DNA from: Arbacia lixula
Lineage: Eukaryota > Echinodermata > Echinoidea > Arbacioida > Arbaciidae
DNA length: 64,000 nt
NCBI GenBank assembly: GCA_963669155.1
Contig: OZ022595.1
Span: 624,501 to 688,500, forward strand
Direction of reading: 5' to 3'
Below, in pieces: positions 37,385 through 47,819 of the stretch (within the stretch, counting starts at the first letter, position 1; each line of letters starts with the position of its first letter). The position numbers and the translations under genes are program-made. Under the pieces are notes generated by a model. That model saw only the letters and a list, made by a program, of their open reading frames with translations. It did not search any database and was not told where the DNA came from.

Positions 37385-37974
37385 AGTTTCATATAACATG
37401 TGCGTATGCGTGTGTGCATTATCAGTCATCAAAGATAATGATTCGCTACCAAGGCAATGTGTTGGTAAATCAATGAAGGTCTTCCACGAAGGTGTGTGAA
37501 TGAATGAATGAGATGATAGCTCGTCTCCCACAGAACATTCATGCTACGTCTAAAGCTTTTTTATCACCGCTATGTTCATGCTTCAATGACCTAGAGCTGC
37601 AAAAACCGTGTGAATTTAAGACAGAATTCTGACATTTTCCGACTCAAAGGGTAGAAGGGTGAAGGTAGAAAGAAATAGAGCAAGGAACGCAATACAAAGC
37701 AGATCAAAATGAGGTTGTGAAGATGGGGAAGGGCTTGGAGAACTCAGACACAAGAGACAGCGACCAGGTTTGCAGCGAGCCTGAATAGCGCTTTTCAATG
37801 TCACTCTGGTAGTTTACGGTCAACTGAATAGCTTGCAGGCCAGGTATTGAGGTAGGTATTGAGGTAGGAATTGATGAGCCATAAAGCTTTCGTCCTTGGG
37901 ACGGGACAAATCAGTACATGTATGCACCCAGAGGAGTGGAAAGGTCAGGGTGAGAGAGAGAGACAATCATCATA

Positions 37975-38400
37975 AACCCCATTCATACGCCACCTATCCG
38001 CGCAAAATAAGTGCAACATTTGCGGCAATTTTGCCGATGCATTGCCGATGGCTGGTATATGAACGAGAGGCCCTCAAATAATGCACTTTTTGATTCCTCC
38101 TTTTTTTCAAATTATTTTGCAGATCGAAATCTAGTCAAAATACTGTGAATCTTGTAAAATGTGTCCGCAAAATAGCCGTAAATGTTGTGGCTTGTACACC
38201 GCACTCTGTATGAGATTCAATGCTCGTATCTTGCTTAGCACAACATGTCGCCATAGCCTGCTTGCCATGTCCAAAAATTCCTCGTATCACTTTTTCGGTG
38301 TATATGAACAGCATTTTTATATAATCCCTGGAAACTTTCTTACCAACATGAATCAGAACTATAGTGGTATGTTCTTGATAATGGTATATGAATAGGGCTA
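37975..38400 (-). repeat. Related dispersed element on the other strand, possible inverted-repeat element
   Basis: AAACCCCATTCATACGCC, then CGCAAAATAAGTGCAACA and TTTGCGGCAATTTTGC, aligns to the reverse complement of the 9651 and 9762 units. A second weaker GCAAAATAGCCGTAAATG lies at 38168. GGTATATGAATAGGGC near 38385, read in reverse, resembles the left start, so 37975-38400 may be one element with loose inverted ends. Alignment of the left 75 bp is solid; the right boundary is a guess. Confidence 0.45.
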
Positions 38401-38845
38401 TAGTCATCTTATCACCGTTTAGCAGATGTATTTGATTTTAATTCTATTTCATCGCATGTATAACCTTTGATGTTGCTTATAAACCTAGAAAGAGCAGCAA
38501 ATCATGCTATTCGTAATCACTTCATGCTGACAAAAAATAAATCTGAATGATCAATAAGATTCAAGGAACTTTTCTTTATAAATTCAATTTCACTCTATTT
38601 AAAAAAAAAACATTACATTTTTTACACATAAAGAATACCGTGATAACTGAAGCATTCATTTTAACAGACTGAAAATCTGACAACAAAATCGTATGAAACC
38701 TGCCAAAAAGAACAGAAAGAAAGATGCTGTGTGTTGTATGATGTTTTCAATACACTGTCTCTGACAAAGCTTGACCCTTACAGAGTGCATCTATTATGTA
38801 TTCAACAGGTTTTCATTGAGGGCTACCTCAGCAATAACAGCAATT

Positions 38846-38847
<2 letters not shown>

Positions 38848-38900
<53 letters not shown>

Positions 38901-38902
38901 GA
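38848..38902. repeat. (GA)n followed by (G)n
   Basis: Pure GA from about 38865 to 38890, then ten or more G. Confidence 0.92.
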
Positions 38903-39649
38903 GGCAGAGAGGGTTTATTTGAATGAAAATATAAAAATATGTAGGAACCTCGCCAATATGTGTTTCATACAATAAATCCTGTACAAAAGTGCAACCCTCT
39001 TACTAACAGCCTTCATAAGAAAATATAATAGTGCATTAAACAAATGTGTCCAATACCATTCACACAAACCATGAACCGACTACACACACATATAAGAATG
39101 AAGCTACAAATAAGACCATTGTCATCAAATTTATAAACATTTGTTTTCATTCTTGTATTATTTGTCTGTGTTCAGTCTGACATTCAGCATTATTCAGCAT
39201 TCTCACAAAACAATGTTCACACATTATGTATTTTGTTTTCATTCAAACCTCTCAGCACCAACTGATGGCAGTTCCATGCCAATTACAACACAGTTGATCA
39301 CCAATGGGACTGAGATGGTTAAGTGAGGACTTATGGTTAACTTATACAGAACCAACCGCTCTGTTGATGTAGTCTGCTTTCTTAAGAATCAATGATCGGC
39401 CATGTGTTGCAACTTTTGTTATTCTTTTTCAAAGTCAATGGGCTTTTCCTGGCTTGGTACTACGAAGTTAAGTGAGGATTTTTGGTAAACGCATTATAAA
39501 GAACTAACTACACTGTTGGTGAGGTCTGTTTGTATGCCGAAACATACCCTTGTGTTTGAGAATGATACTGGGGTGTTCTAACCATAAGCCAACTCTCTCA
39601 TTCCAAACTTCCTGTTATGTACAGATCAAGTCTGATGCCAGGAGGATGA

Positions 39650-39815
39650 GAGACAGTGGGGAAAGAGAGACAGAGAGAGAAAGTGACAGACAGACAGACA
39701 AGGAGAGAGAGACAGACAGAGAAAAGGGAAAAGAGAGACATATAGACAGAGAAGAAGAGTGAGAGGAATAGTGAGAGAAAGACAGAGAAAAAGAGAGGGA
39801 GGAAGGGGAATGAAT

Positions 39816-39861
<46 letters not shown>

Positions 39862-39905
39862 GAGGAGGAGGGAAAGAGAAACAGATAGGGAGAAGGAGAA
39901 ATGGA
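39650..39905. repeat. GA/CAGA-rich low-complexity tract
   Basis: CAGACAGACAGACA at 39687-39700, GAGAGACAGAC variants, a pure (GA)n at 39820-39858, then GGAGGAGGAGG. No gene. Confidence 0.92.
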
Positions 39906-40738
39906 AAATGGAGAGAAAATTGGGTGTTTCAAATATTTAATTTGCACTTTGTGCTAAAAGCAAACATTTCAGGATGTTCACCTTTGCAATCCCACTCTCT
40001 CTACTACTCCTAACCACATAGCCCATTGCAGCTAGACCAGGTATCTTACCAAACTTCATTCACTCAGGTATGCACACAGCCACAAAGTAAATACTTTTTT
40101 CATATTCATTTTATTCCTTACCTGCCAAAAGGGTTTTCTAAAATAGCTTATTTTCTATCGTTTGGCACAGCAGGACTGTCCAAATAGCCACATCCAGTGT
40201 TAGATAAACATCCCATATTTGCGTCTTTTGGGGTTGTGAGTGCCAACCGACCATTATTAAATTCCACTTTTATTTATTCCACGACTACAGAAATGGGCAC
40301 TTGAATTGCATCCATGATGTGACTATATACACACACACACACTCGTTTCTCAGATATTCTTGAAATTCCACTACCCAGATTCTCACGCATCTCTCCTTTT
40401 TTTCCATGAAAATGACATTCATTTCCAACTTACACGGTGTGACGTTGAACTATAAAAGCCTTTTGGTTTCATTTTTTAACAAATAATACATCAGAAAAAA
40501 ATAATATTTTAGATGCGATCAACCATTCAGTGTTGTTTTAATGCTCTGATGATTTTGTCTATTAATTTATTGTCAAACTGTCAGTAGAATTAATACAATA
40601 TTACAATTGATAAAAAATCCATTTCTTTAAACATTATGTATGGTAGACATTATGGCTGTAAAAACCCATGCGACAAGTACTAACTGCCTATGATGCATAG
40701 TTTATCTCCAAGCTTTTATAGTTCAAATTATTCCAATA

Positions 40739-41214
40739 GGTGCGTCTTCATTAGCCTGATCAGACGAAATAGCAAGCTATTTTGCTGATCTGGGGAACTA
40801 GCCTGAAGTTGCAATCGCGTCTTAATTAGCTCGAAACTCGGGATACGTATTCTCGAAACTCGGGATGCATAAATTATCCCGATGTTCGCACATGCGCAGT
40901 GTGCGACGGGAATAGGCCACGACCGCATGGCTTCGGTTGTGAGCTCACATTCACACACGTATAAAAACCTAATGTAAACAATGCCTCGTGGGCGCTGATG
41001 CATGCCTGGGTTGGCACATTTTCAATTCGCAAACTAGCTCAAGCTAGCTCCATCTAGCCCAAGATTTCTTGGGAAATTTTCTGGACCAAATAGCTAGCTA
41101 TTTCGCCTGATCTGGCTAATGAAGACGCAAATAGCTAGCTAATTCGTGATCTGGCTAGCTAGCCCAATCAGAACAAGCGAGCTATTTCGCCCACATCAGG
41201 CTAATGAAGACACC
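40739..41214. mobile_element. Inverted-repeat element of about 476 bp (GGTGCGTCTTCATTAG ends)
   Basis: The left end GGTGCGTCTTCATTAGCCTG is mirrored at the right by CAGGCTAATGAAGACACC. Both subterminal regions carry GCGAAATAGC- and AGCTAGCTA-type motifs repeated several times, including an extra internal GGCTAATGAAGACGC near 41115. The centre holds a doubled CTCGAAACTCGGGAT and TGCGCAGTGTGCGACG, CpG-rich against the surroundings. No coding content. The target duplication is unclear, so the superfamily is not assigned. Confidence 0.75.
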
Positions 41215-41904
41215 CCTCATGATCTAACGCAGCTGATCATTTCACAGAGGTAGAACCCCTCAAAAAAGTTCCGCAAATCAAGGTTGAGGGGTCAAATATC
41301 ACTTGCTGCTTCATCATTTTATGTGACTGTGGTCAAATTAGACAGCATGATTATTTCTTTTCACAATGATGCATCATTTGAAATGCTTACACAATCACGT
41401 AATGCACACACCTCCTGAATATGAAGAGCAAGTTAAAAAATGATTTTTTTTTAAATGTCTGTTTTGCACATGAATTGAGTTTGATTAATGCTGATGCATT
41501 CATGCATGAACATCCACATTCCTACATGTGGTGTGTCGTCATCTGCGTAGGTGGATGAAACTGTCTGGATAATGTTGTTTGAGACTTTCAAACGATCACA
41601 TTCCATCTATTAACATTACCAAGATGAAACAAACATTACACCATTGACATTCATTCATACAAGACATCCACCATCGATCACCTCGACACTATTCAAAACA
41701 CATGCATCTTCAAAACAAATGGAGCCCTTCACGTTGAAAACGATTAATTTGTGACATTTCCCTTCTGCCTTTGCCCTATGCTCAGGATTACTGCACATTC
41801 CATGATTGCATTATCATAAGGTAAGCACAACACGATTAAAGAAATAATCAAGCTTTCTAATGAGACCACTGTCATGAGCTCTTTCATGACCATGTATGAG
41901 TAGT

Positions 41905-42622
41905 AAACGGGTTACTACACATGTTCATGCTACTGGCAATGAGAGAGTTAATCCTTACATTACCAGGCCTTGAAAACCCCATTGGCTTACTACACATATT
42001 CATGCCAATGGTAATGAGAGAGTTAGCCCTTACATTACCAGGCCTTGTAAACCCCATTGGCTTACGACACATCTTCATGCCAATGGTAATGAGAGGGTTA
42101 AAACTTATATTACCAGGCCTTGTAAACCCCATTGGCTTACTACACATTTTTTAATGCCACTGGTAATGAGAGGGTTAACCCTTACATTACCAGGCCTTGA
42201 AAACCTCATTGGCTTACTACACATCTTCATACCAATGGTAATGAGAGAGTTAACTCTCACATCACCAGGCCTTGTAAACCTCATTGGCTTACTACACATC
42301 TTCATGCCAGTGTTAATGAGAGAGTTAACTCTTACATCACCAGGCCTTGAAAACCTCATTGGCTTACTACACATCTTCATACCAATGGTAATGATAGGGT
42401 TAACCCTTACATTACCAGGCCATGAAAAACCCATTGGCTTACTACACATCTTCATGCCAATGGTAATGAGAGAGTTAACTCTCACATCACCAGGCCTTGA
42501 AAACCCCATTGGCTTACTACACATCTTCATGCCAATGGTAATGATGGGGTTAACCCTTACATTACCAGGCCTTGAAAACCCCATTGGTTTACTGTAAGCC
42601 AATGGGGTTTACAAGGCCTGTA
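41905..42622. repeat. 75-bp tandem array, about nine copies, ending in a reversed part-unit
   Basis: ACCAGGCCTTG recurs at a strict 75-bp step (units near 41961, 42036, 42111, then 42188 after a 2-bp gain, 42263, 42338, 42413, 42488 and 42563). Units alternate between forms reading TTACATTACC and CTCACATCACC, a partial higher-order pattern. After the last unit the sequence turns back on itself: TAAGCCAATGGGGTTTAC to CAGGCCTTG in reverse at 42594-42622. The reversed piece matches the variant TTGTAAACCCC of copies 2 and 3, not the neighbouring copies, which read TTGAAAACC. Because 75 is divisible by three and the unit lacks stops, long frames stay open on both strands; I do not regard them as genes. 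Confidence 0.9.
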
Positions 42623-42633
42623 CTATGCTGCAT

Positions 42634-42763
42634 ATAGAACTTACCATCAATGGTAATTACCATGGCAACATCCATGGTAGCTCTCATTAGTGCCTCTGTT
42701 GCTATAGTAGTTACCATTGAAGGTGGTTTACAATAATTGAAAACCTCTATGCAACATGGCCCT
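42634..42763. mobile_element. Foldback element, family B copy 2, left arm cut by the 75-bp array
   Basis: Shares ACTTACCATCAATGGTA, TTACCATGGCAACA and the right arm CAATAATTGAAAACCTC with copy 1. The outer 25 bp of its left arm (the GGTTTTCAATTATTGTA part) is missing, and the 75-bp tandem array with its reversed tail lies there instead. The array therefore either expanded inside this element or replaced its end. Confidence 0.7.
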
Positions 42764-43805
42764 GGTTGTATAAGAGTGAATAGAGATATGTATACATACC
42801 TAGTCTGTTTTATCTATAGACCCTTGCTTGTCTAAGCCATTCTTCCAACTCCTTTCCCCTTCAAATGAGACAATAATTGAATAGGAAGCCTGTCACAAAC
42901 AAATAGATAAACCAACAACAACAATACAAACTGATCATTTCAACAACAACAAAAGTCAAATCTGGTGTAATTTAAGAGTTGCTAACTACACTGTCAAACC
43001 GTACATTCTTATCTTGAGATTTGCAGACAAACACTTGAAACCTTACATAAAGAGAAGCAATTTTGCAACAATACATGTCATTTGCAAAAAAACTCCTTCA
43101 AAGCTTTGCTGTAGCACTGAGAGGTAATTGGCAACTTTTGATGGGTTTCACCATTTTCACACTGAATCAAGCCCAAATTGGCTGGAAAGCTGTGCACGCT
43201 AGGAGGGAAATCAATGCCCTTTTCCTCATTCAGATGGAACGCAGAGGATGATTATGCATGTAGCAGCAAAGCAAGGAGGGAATGTTCACACTGGAGAGAA
43301 AGAGCTTTCCTATAGTACAGTCACCTTTGATATGAAGAACAGACCCTCAAAAATACCTCATACTCAATGTTCAATCATTAATTGTGATTTCATGTTTGTC
43401 TAATGTTCATTGCTTTTCCAACAGAAAAAGTCTGCTTTTCTCCAACCTTTTGATTTTAAAGTATCTGAATGCATCTGCCTGGGCGTGAAAATGTAGTGAA
43501 ATAAGTTATTTAAACCATGACTTTATATCAATCCCTGCTACAATAACATAACATAAATTGTACATGGAACATTTCTGTATGCTGTGATTACATTAGGCAC
43601 CCATCTCTCCTCTGTACTAGCTACACATGCAACACATTTGTCATCATTTGACAGATTTGTCTCAAACCTTAAGCCTCTTCTTTCTTGCTTCTGTCTTCTG
43701 GAGTTCTGATCCCACACGTCTTCTCTTCTGTTCTCTGGAGGTATCTCATCACTCATCCTACACAGACATGGGTCATTTACAACAATAGCAGAGCATTTGT
43801 TTGTA

Positions 43806-43890
43806 GACAAGTCTCCAGTGGGTGTGGTGACACCGGTGCCTGTAGGGGGTGTGGAGTTACACCCCTGCTGCTGGTGTGAGGTCATCAAAC
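43806..43890 (+). repeat. Left copy of a direct repeat flanking the GGT array
   Basis: GTGGGTGTGGTGACACC, then GGGTGTGGAGTTACACCCC and TGAGGTCATCAA. The same order of motifs recurs at about 44590-44672 on the far side of the GGT array. The array and its left flank therefore lie inside a duplicated block. Confidence 0.8.
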
Positions 43891-43967
43891 TACTCTACAA
43901 CCACTCAAGAACTTCCAAGCAGAGGCCACTTTGTGGAAATGGTAAATGGTACAGGTAGGAAGGGAGG

Positions 43968-44335
43968 TGGTGGTGGTGGTGGTGGTGGTGGTGGTGGTGG
44001 TGGTTGTGATGATGGTAATGGTGTGGTGGTGGTGGTGGTGGTGGTGGTGGTGGTGGTGGTGGTGGTGGTGGTGGTGGTGGTGGTGGTGGTGGTGGTGGTG
44101 GTGGTGGTGGTGGTGGTGGTGGTGGTGGTGGTGGTGGTGGTGGTTGTGATGATGGTAATGGTGTGGTGGTGGTGGTGGTGGTGGTGGTGGTGGTGGTGGT
44201 GGTGGTGGTGGTGGTGGTGGTGGTGGTGGTGGTGGTGATGGTGGTGGTGATGGTGGTGGTGATGGTGATGGTGGTGATGGTGGTGATGGTGGTGGTTGTG
44301 GTGGTGGTTGTGGTGGTGATTGTGGTTGTGATGAT
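43968..44335. repeat. (GGT)n trinucleotide array of about 365 bp with higher-order structure
   Basis: A pure GGT run of about 120 bp (44024-44144) and another of about 77 bp (44162-44238) are separated by an almost identical interruption, GTTGTGATGATGGTAATGG, which appears at about 44002, 44142 and 44326. The array has grown by duplicating interruption plus run. The GGT strand has G-quadruplex potential. Frames of 129 (+) and 176 (-) codons are artefacts. Confidence 0.95.
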
Positions 44336-44589
44336 GGTAATGGTAATGGTAATGATCGCAGTGGTGGTGGTGGGGTGTTGAGGATGATGGTGATCATGAT
44401 GATGGTGGTGATCATGATGATGATGATGCTAAAGAAGAAGTATCATAAAGGAAGACCCAAAGGAGGAAGGGGTAGAGGGAGAGGGAGAGGAAGAGGAGGA
44501 CAAACATTTTTGTTTACAATAGTTGGCATGTATTGTTCACCTTGAAAAGACATATATCATATACACAGAAAACAAGTCATTTGTTTTGA

Positions 44590-44672
44590 GATAACTCTGA
44601 GTGGGTGTGGTGACACCAGGGTCTGTGTGGGTGTGTTGTTACACCCCTACCCTCAGGAATGAGGTCATCAAG
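44590..44672 (+). repeat. Right copy of the direct repeat flanking the GGT array
   Basis: Begins GTGGGTGTGGTGACACC, has GTGTTGTTACACCCC and ends GAGGTCATCAAG, parallel to 43806-43890. Diverged by small indels. Confidence 0.8.
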
Positions 44673-44915
44673 CCAGCCAGCTAGGACTAGAGGTGTATCC
44701 AACTGGGGCAGTGGTGACAAACTGGGTCTGCAAGTAAGTTGTGGTAACATAAGCGTTGGTGGTTGCGGTGATGATGACAATAATGGCAAGGACAATGATT
44801 AGCTTAAACTTACTTACGTTGCTGTGATTTCGATGAAGAAAGATTAGAAAAAATAAGAAGAAGAAATGGACAAGAGGATCGAGGAAAGAGAAAGAAATAT
44901 GAGTAGCAGAAGAAG

Positions 44916-44954
44916 AAAAAGAAAAAGAAGAAGAAGAAGAAGAAGAAGAAGAAG

Positions 44955-44985
<31 letters not shown>

Positions 44986-44992
44986 GGCAGAG
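44916..44992. repeat. (AAG)n microsatellite
   Basis: About 20 pure AAG units preceded by AAAAAG variants. It would read as poly-Lys or poly-Arg; not a gene. Confidence 0.94.
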
Positions 44993-45218
44993 AGGGGGAA
45001 GGGAAGAGAAGAAGAGAAACAGGGAAGGGAAAAGGATACATTGTGTGATTGTGTGGTGGTTTTGAAAAATACCTTTGCTATCCATCAATGATCAATGATT
45101 AATCCACACAAAAAGGTTACTTTATCGCAGTGAAAAGGAGAAGAAGTTACAAAAGGAGGAAGGAGAAGGAGGAAGGTAGGAAAGAGAGAGGAAGTGGCAG
45201 GGGCATCTGCCCATGAGT

Positions 45219-45532
45219 ACTTTCATGAAAATGATTGCAAAGACAACTTTTTCAATATATTATTTTATTGGAAAATGTGACATTTTTAATCTTAAACTTA
45301 ATCTTAATCTTAAAATGAATGCAATGGCAACTTGTTAAATATATGATTTTATTCAAAATTGTGACATTTTTAATCTTAAACTGTCAATAGAGCTAGTAGT
45401 ATCCATGCCGGTCATACCTTTCATGAAAATAATTGCACTGACAATTCTTATAATAACATGATTTTGTTGAAAAATATGAGATTTCTAAACTTTAAACTGT
45501 CAATAGAACTAATAATGTCCATGCCAGTGATA
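45219..45532. repeat. Tandem repeat, three diverged copies of about 95-115 bp
   Basis: TTTCATGAAAATRATTGCA at about 45220 and 45419 and a middle copy (AAAATGAATGCAATGGC) near 45313. Each is followed by an ATGATTTTATT-like segment and GTGACATTTTTAATC or its relative. AAACTGTCAATAGARCTA closes the second and third copies. A TTAATCTTAATCTTAA micro-repeat sits in the first. Confidence 0.75.
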
Positions 45533-46472
45533 CAGACTACACCTAGTATATAAACCTGAATGGCTGGTATCTAAACCTGTTGAAATGTTGATTGTATATC
45601 CCATGGCAACTCAGTTTCTGATTTTCTTGCATTCTTATCACTACGTGTTCTTTCTCTCAAATCGTCTGTGGCCTGTGTGCACTGGTAAGTAACTGGATCA
45701 TTCCTGCTATCTCTGAAGCTCTCAACCTTCAAGATATTTGGATGTCTGTCTACCATAACAAGAACATCTGCTTTGCGAGAGCGAGATATGATAATAAGAC
45801 GTCCACTTGACTGTTTGGATTTCCTTTATGATGGAACTTATGTTCAGCGCTTAAAAGCGCTTGGATTTGAGTTGGTAGTCGGGGAAGTGTTATGCACAAT
45901 AAGGAATGTGTATGGAGATTGGAATTGGAAGGGCATATTATCTACAATCTACTGTATATTGCAGTACATTATGCACTCATATAATGGTAGTGTGAGTTAT
46001 TTAGTTGTAATTTTTAAGAGCAAATTGAAATTTAAAAAATATTCAAAATCTCGCATGTAACATAACATACATTTACCCTGGAAAAAAAACAAAATACCAA
46101 AATTACCAATTTCATTTCAATTTTATAAGGCTCTGTTTGAGAATGCTTTTCCCCCTCATTTATATATTCAGGTGAAATTACGCACCTCCCCCCCCCCCCC
46201 ACCCCCCACCCCCAACTACAGATCAAGTGAAATAGCCTGATTTTTCAGGCTCTTGAAAATTAATAAACCAAACTTTTCTGGGTCTAGGATTTATAAGGTG
46301 CTTCAAGGGTAAGAGCTATACAGAAGTTACCAGTTAGTCTATTTCAAGCAGACCTCTGGTTATTCATATCAAATCTGCCATGCAGACTGCAGATTATAAT
46401 TGTCCAGCAGCCTTGAAATGAGACTTTCTCTGCCCAGGCTATTTGTAAACAAGGGATAAAGCTGAGATACAG

Positions 46473-46558
46473 CTTTGGACAAGCACAGGCTGACTTTCCC
46501 ACAGAGGAGGACAATGCTAACTTCAATGCTAAATCCAGAAATGATATCTAGGCCTGAT
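46473..46558. repeat. Dispersed repeat, copy 1 (partner at 47311-47400)
   Basis: GCTTTGGACAAGC, then GAGGAGGACAATGCTAAC and TCTAGGCCTGA. The same ordered motifs recur about 840 bp to the right. Confidence 0.65.
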
Positions 46559-46915
46559 GCAGCCTATAGTCAACTCATCTAAGATATGGATGTCCATGTT
46601 TTGGTGGTATTCGTGGCAAAGTATTTCAGTGCAGGCTAGAGAGACAATCCTGAGGCATAAGGAGTAGTGCCTAGGTAGCAAGCACTGACTTAGAACTGAC
46701 ATTAGAGTTGCTATCATTCTTGAGAAACCCACCCCGAGATGATGATGTGATGCTGTCTCTGCTGCGTTCCTATGTCAGTGTGGAGTGTGTGAGTATACTG
46801 CTTACATGAACACAAAAACACAACTTAGCCTGGACTCATAGACTAAGATTTAGCGTACTGCTTTAATACTTACTTACCATACTTTAATCCAACAATGCTA
46901 CAGGACTGCACTGTT

Positions 46916-47172
46916 TTAAAGGGAATATACTGTACTGGGAAGACAGAAAGCCTTCAAAAGGTGATTGTGAGCAATATTCTTACTAAATTCATGTATTGTC
47001 CATTTGAAAAATTTGCTGAAAGTTATTTGCCCTCAATTGATACACATTTGGAGTAATTAGTGATTAAATCACAAATTCTCATAATGTTTGGCACAAACAA
47101 GTCGAGGATGTGTGATTTAATCAGTAATTACTCCAATTGTGGATCATTCCCAGCACAGTTTTTTCCCTTTAA
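46916..47172. mobile_element. Foldback element, family A copy 2 (internally deleted)
   Basis: Starts TTAAAGGGAATATACTG like copy 1 and ends in CCCTTTAA. The left arm and centre are intact (GAAAGTTATTTGCCCTCA, then the loop and TTAATCAGTAATTACTCC). The right arm jumps from TGGATCATT to CCCAGCACAG, losing roughly 100 bp. The deletion prevents full pairing, so this copy is a decayed hairpin. Confidence 0.8.
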
Positions 47173-47260
47173 TCTAGATCAGTCAAGTTTTAGTTGGGCT
47201 CCACTGTAGATGTGAAAATAATGCTTAGTTTTTGTAAATGTCATGTAAGTCTTCGGCGAG

Positions 47261-47460
47261 GGTAAGCATAAACATGGAGTCAATGCTGATCAACATTACT
47301 CAAGTATAGAGACGCAGCTTTGGGCAGCCCATGGATGGGTTTCCCAATGAGGAGGACAATGCTAACTTCAGCTCTAACTCAAGAAACAGAATCTAGTCCT
47401 AATCTATGGTGTGGGTAAGCATAAACACTGAGTCAGAGCTGATCAGCATCACTCTAGTAT
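47261..47460. repeat. Dispersed repeat, copy 2, bracketed by a 153-bp-spaced duplication
   Basis: GCTTTGGGCAGCC and GAGGAGGACAATGCTAAC match 46473-46558. On either side GGTAAGCATAAACA occurs at 47261 and 47414, each continued by GAGTCA, GCTGATCA and TAGTATA. Confidence 0.6.
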
Positions 47461-47579
47461 ATGATGTCAGTATGTTTACATTGCCCCAGTACTGATGCAT
47501 TTTAATGTGTTATGGTTTGCCTGTTTATATGTATACGTCTGCATGTTAATGTTAGCATGTATTTTTTGTTCTCTCTCCC

Positions 47580-47604
47580 TCCCTCGCACCCCCGCCCCAC
47601 CCCC

Positions 47605-47636
<32 letters not shown>

Positions 47637-47657
47637 CATCCCTCTCTTTCTCTCTCC

Positions 47658-47707
<50 letters not shown>
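47580..47707. repeat. CT/CCC-rich microsatellite
   Basis: C-rich start (CCCCCCCCCACC) followed by (CT)n, ending in a pure run of about 40 bp. No gene. Confidence 0.93.
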
Positions 47708-47710
<3 letters not shown>

Positions 47711-47819
47711 AAATCAATATCAAATCAATATAATCAAAGAACATGTGAGGTTGTGATGGTGCTGAAAATATAAATGAAATCACCATTAAATAAAAAAACA
47801 TGCCGTAACATTTTACATA

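Noticed and set aside
42105..42602. A 165-codon - frame and a 147-codon + frame made of a 25-residue repeat
   Set aside because: The 75-bp unit is divisible by three and stop-free on both strands, which explains the frames. No start, splice or family evidence. Not called as a repeat protein.
41905..42622. CRISPR-like array
   Set aside because: Units are contiguous with no unique spacers, and the window is metazoan.
43538..43888. A 116-codon - frame with several Cys residues
   Set aside because: Its first third is made of the duplicated flank of the GGT array. The cysteines do not form a recognisable domain.
43849..44415. Long frames of Val, Trp, His or Pro runs
   Set aside because: Translations of the GGT array in its different frames; no other protein-like sequence attached.
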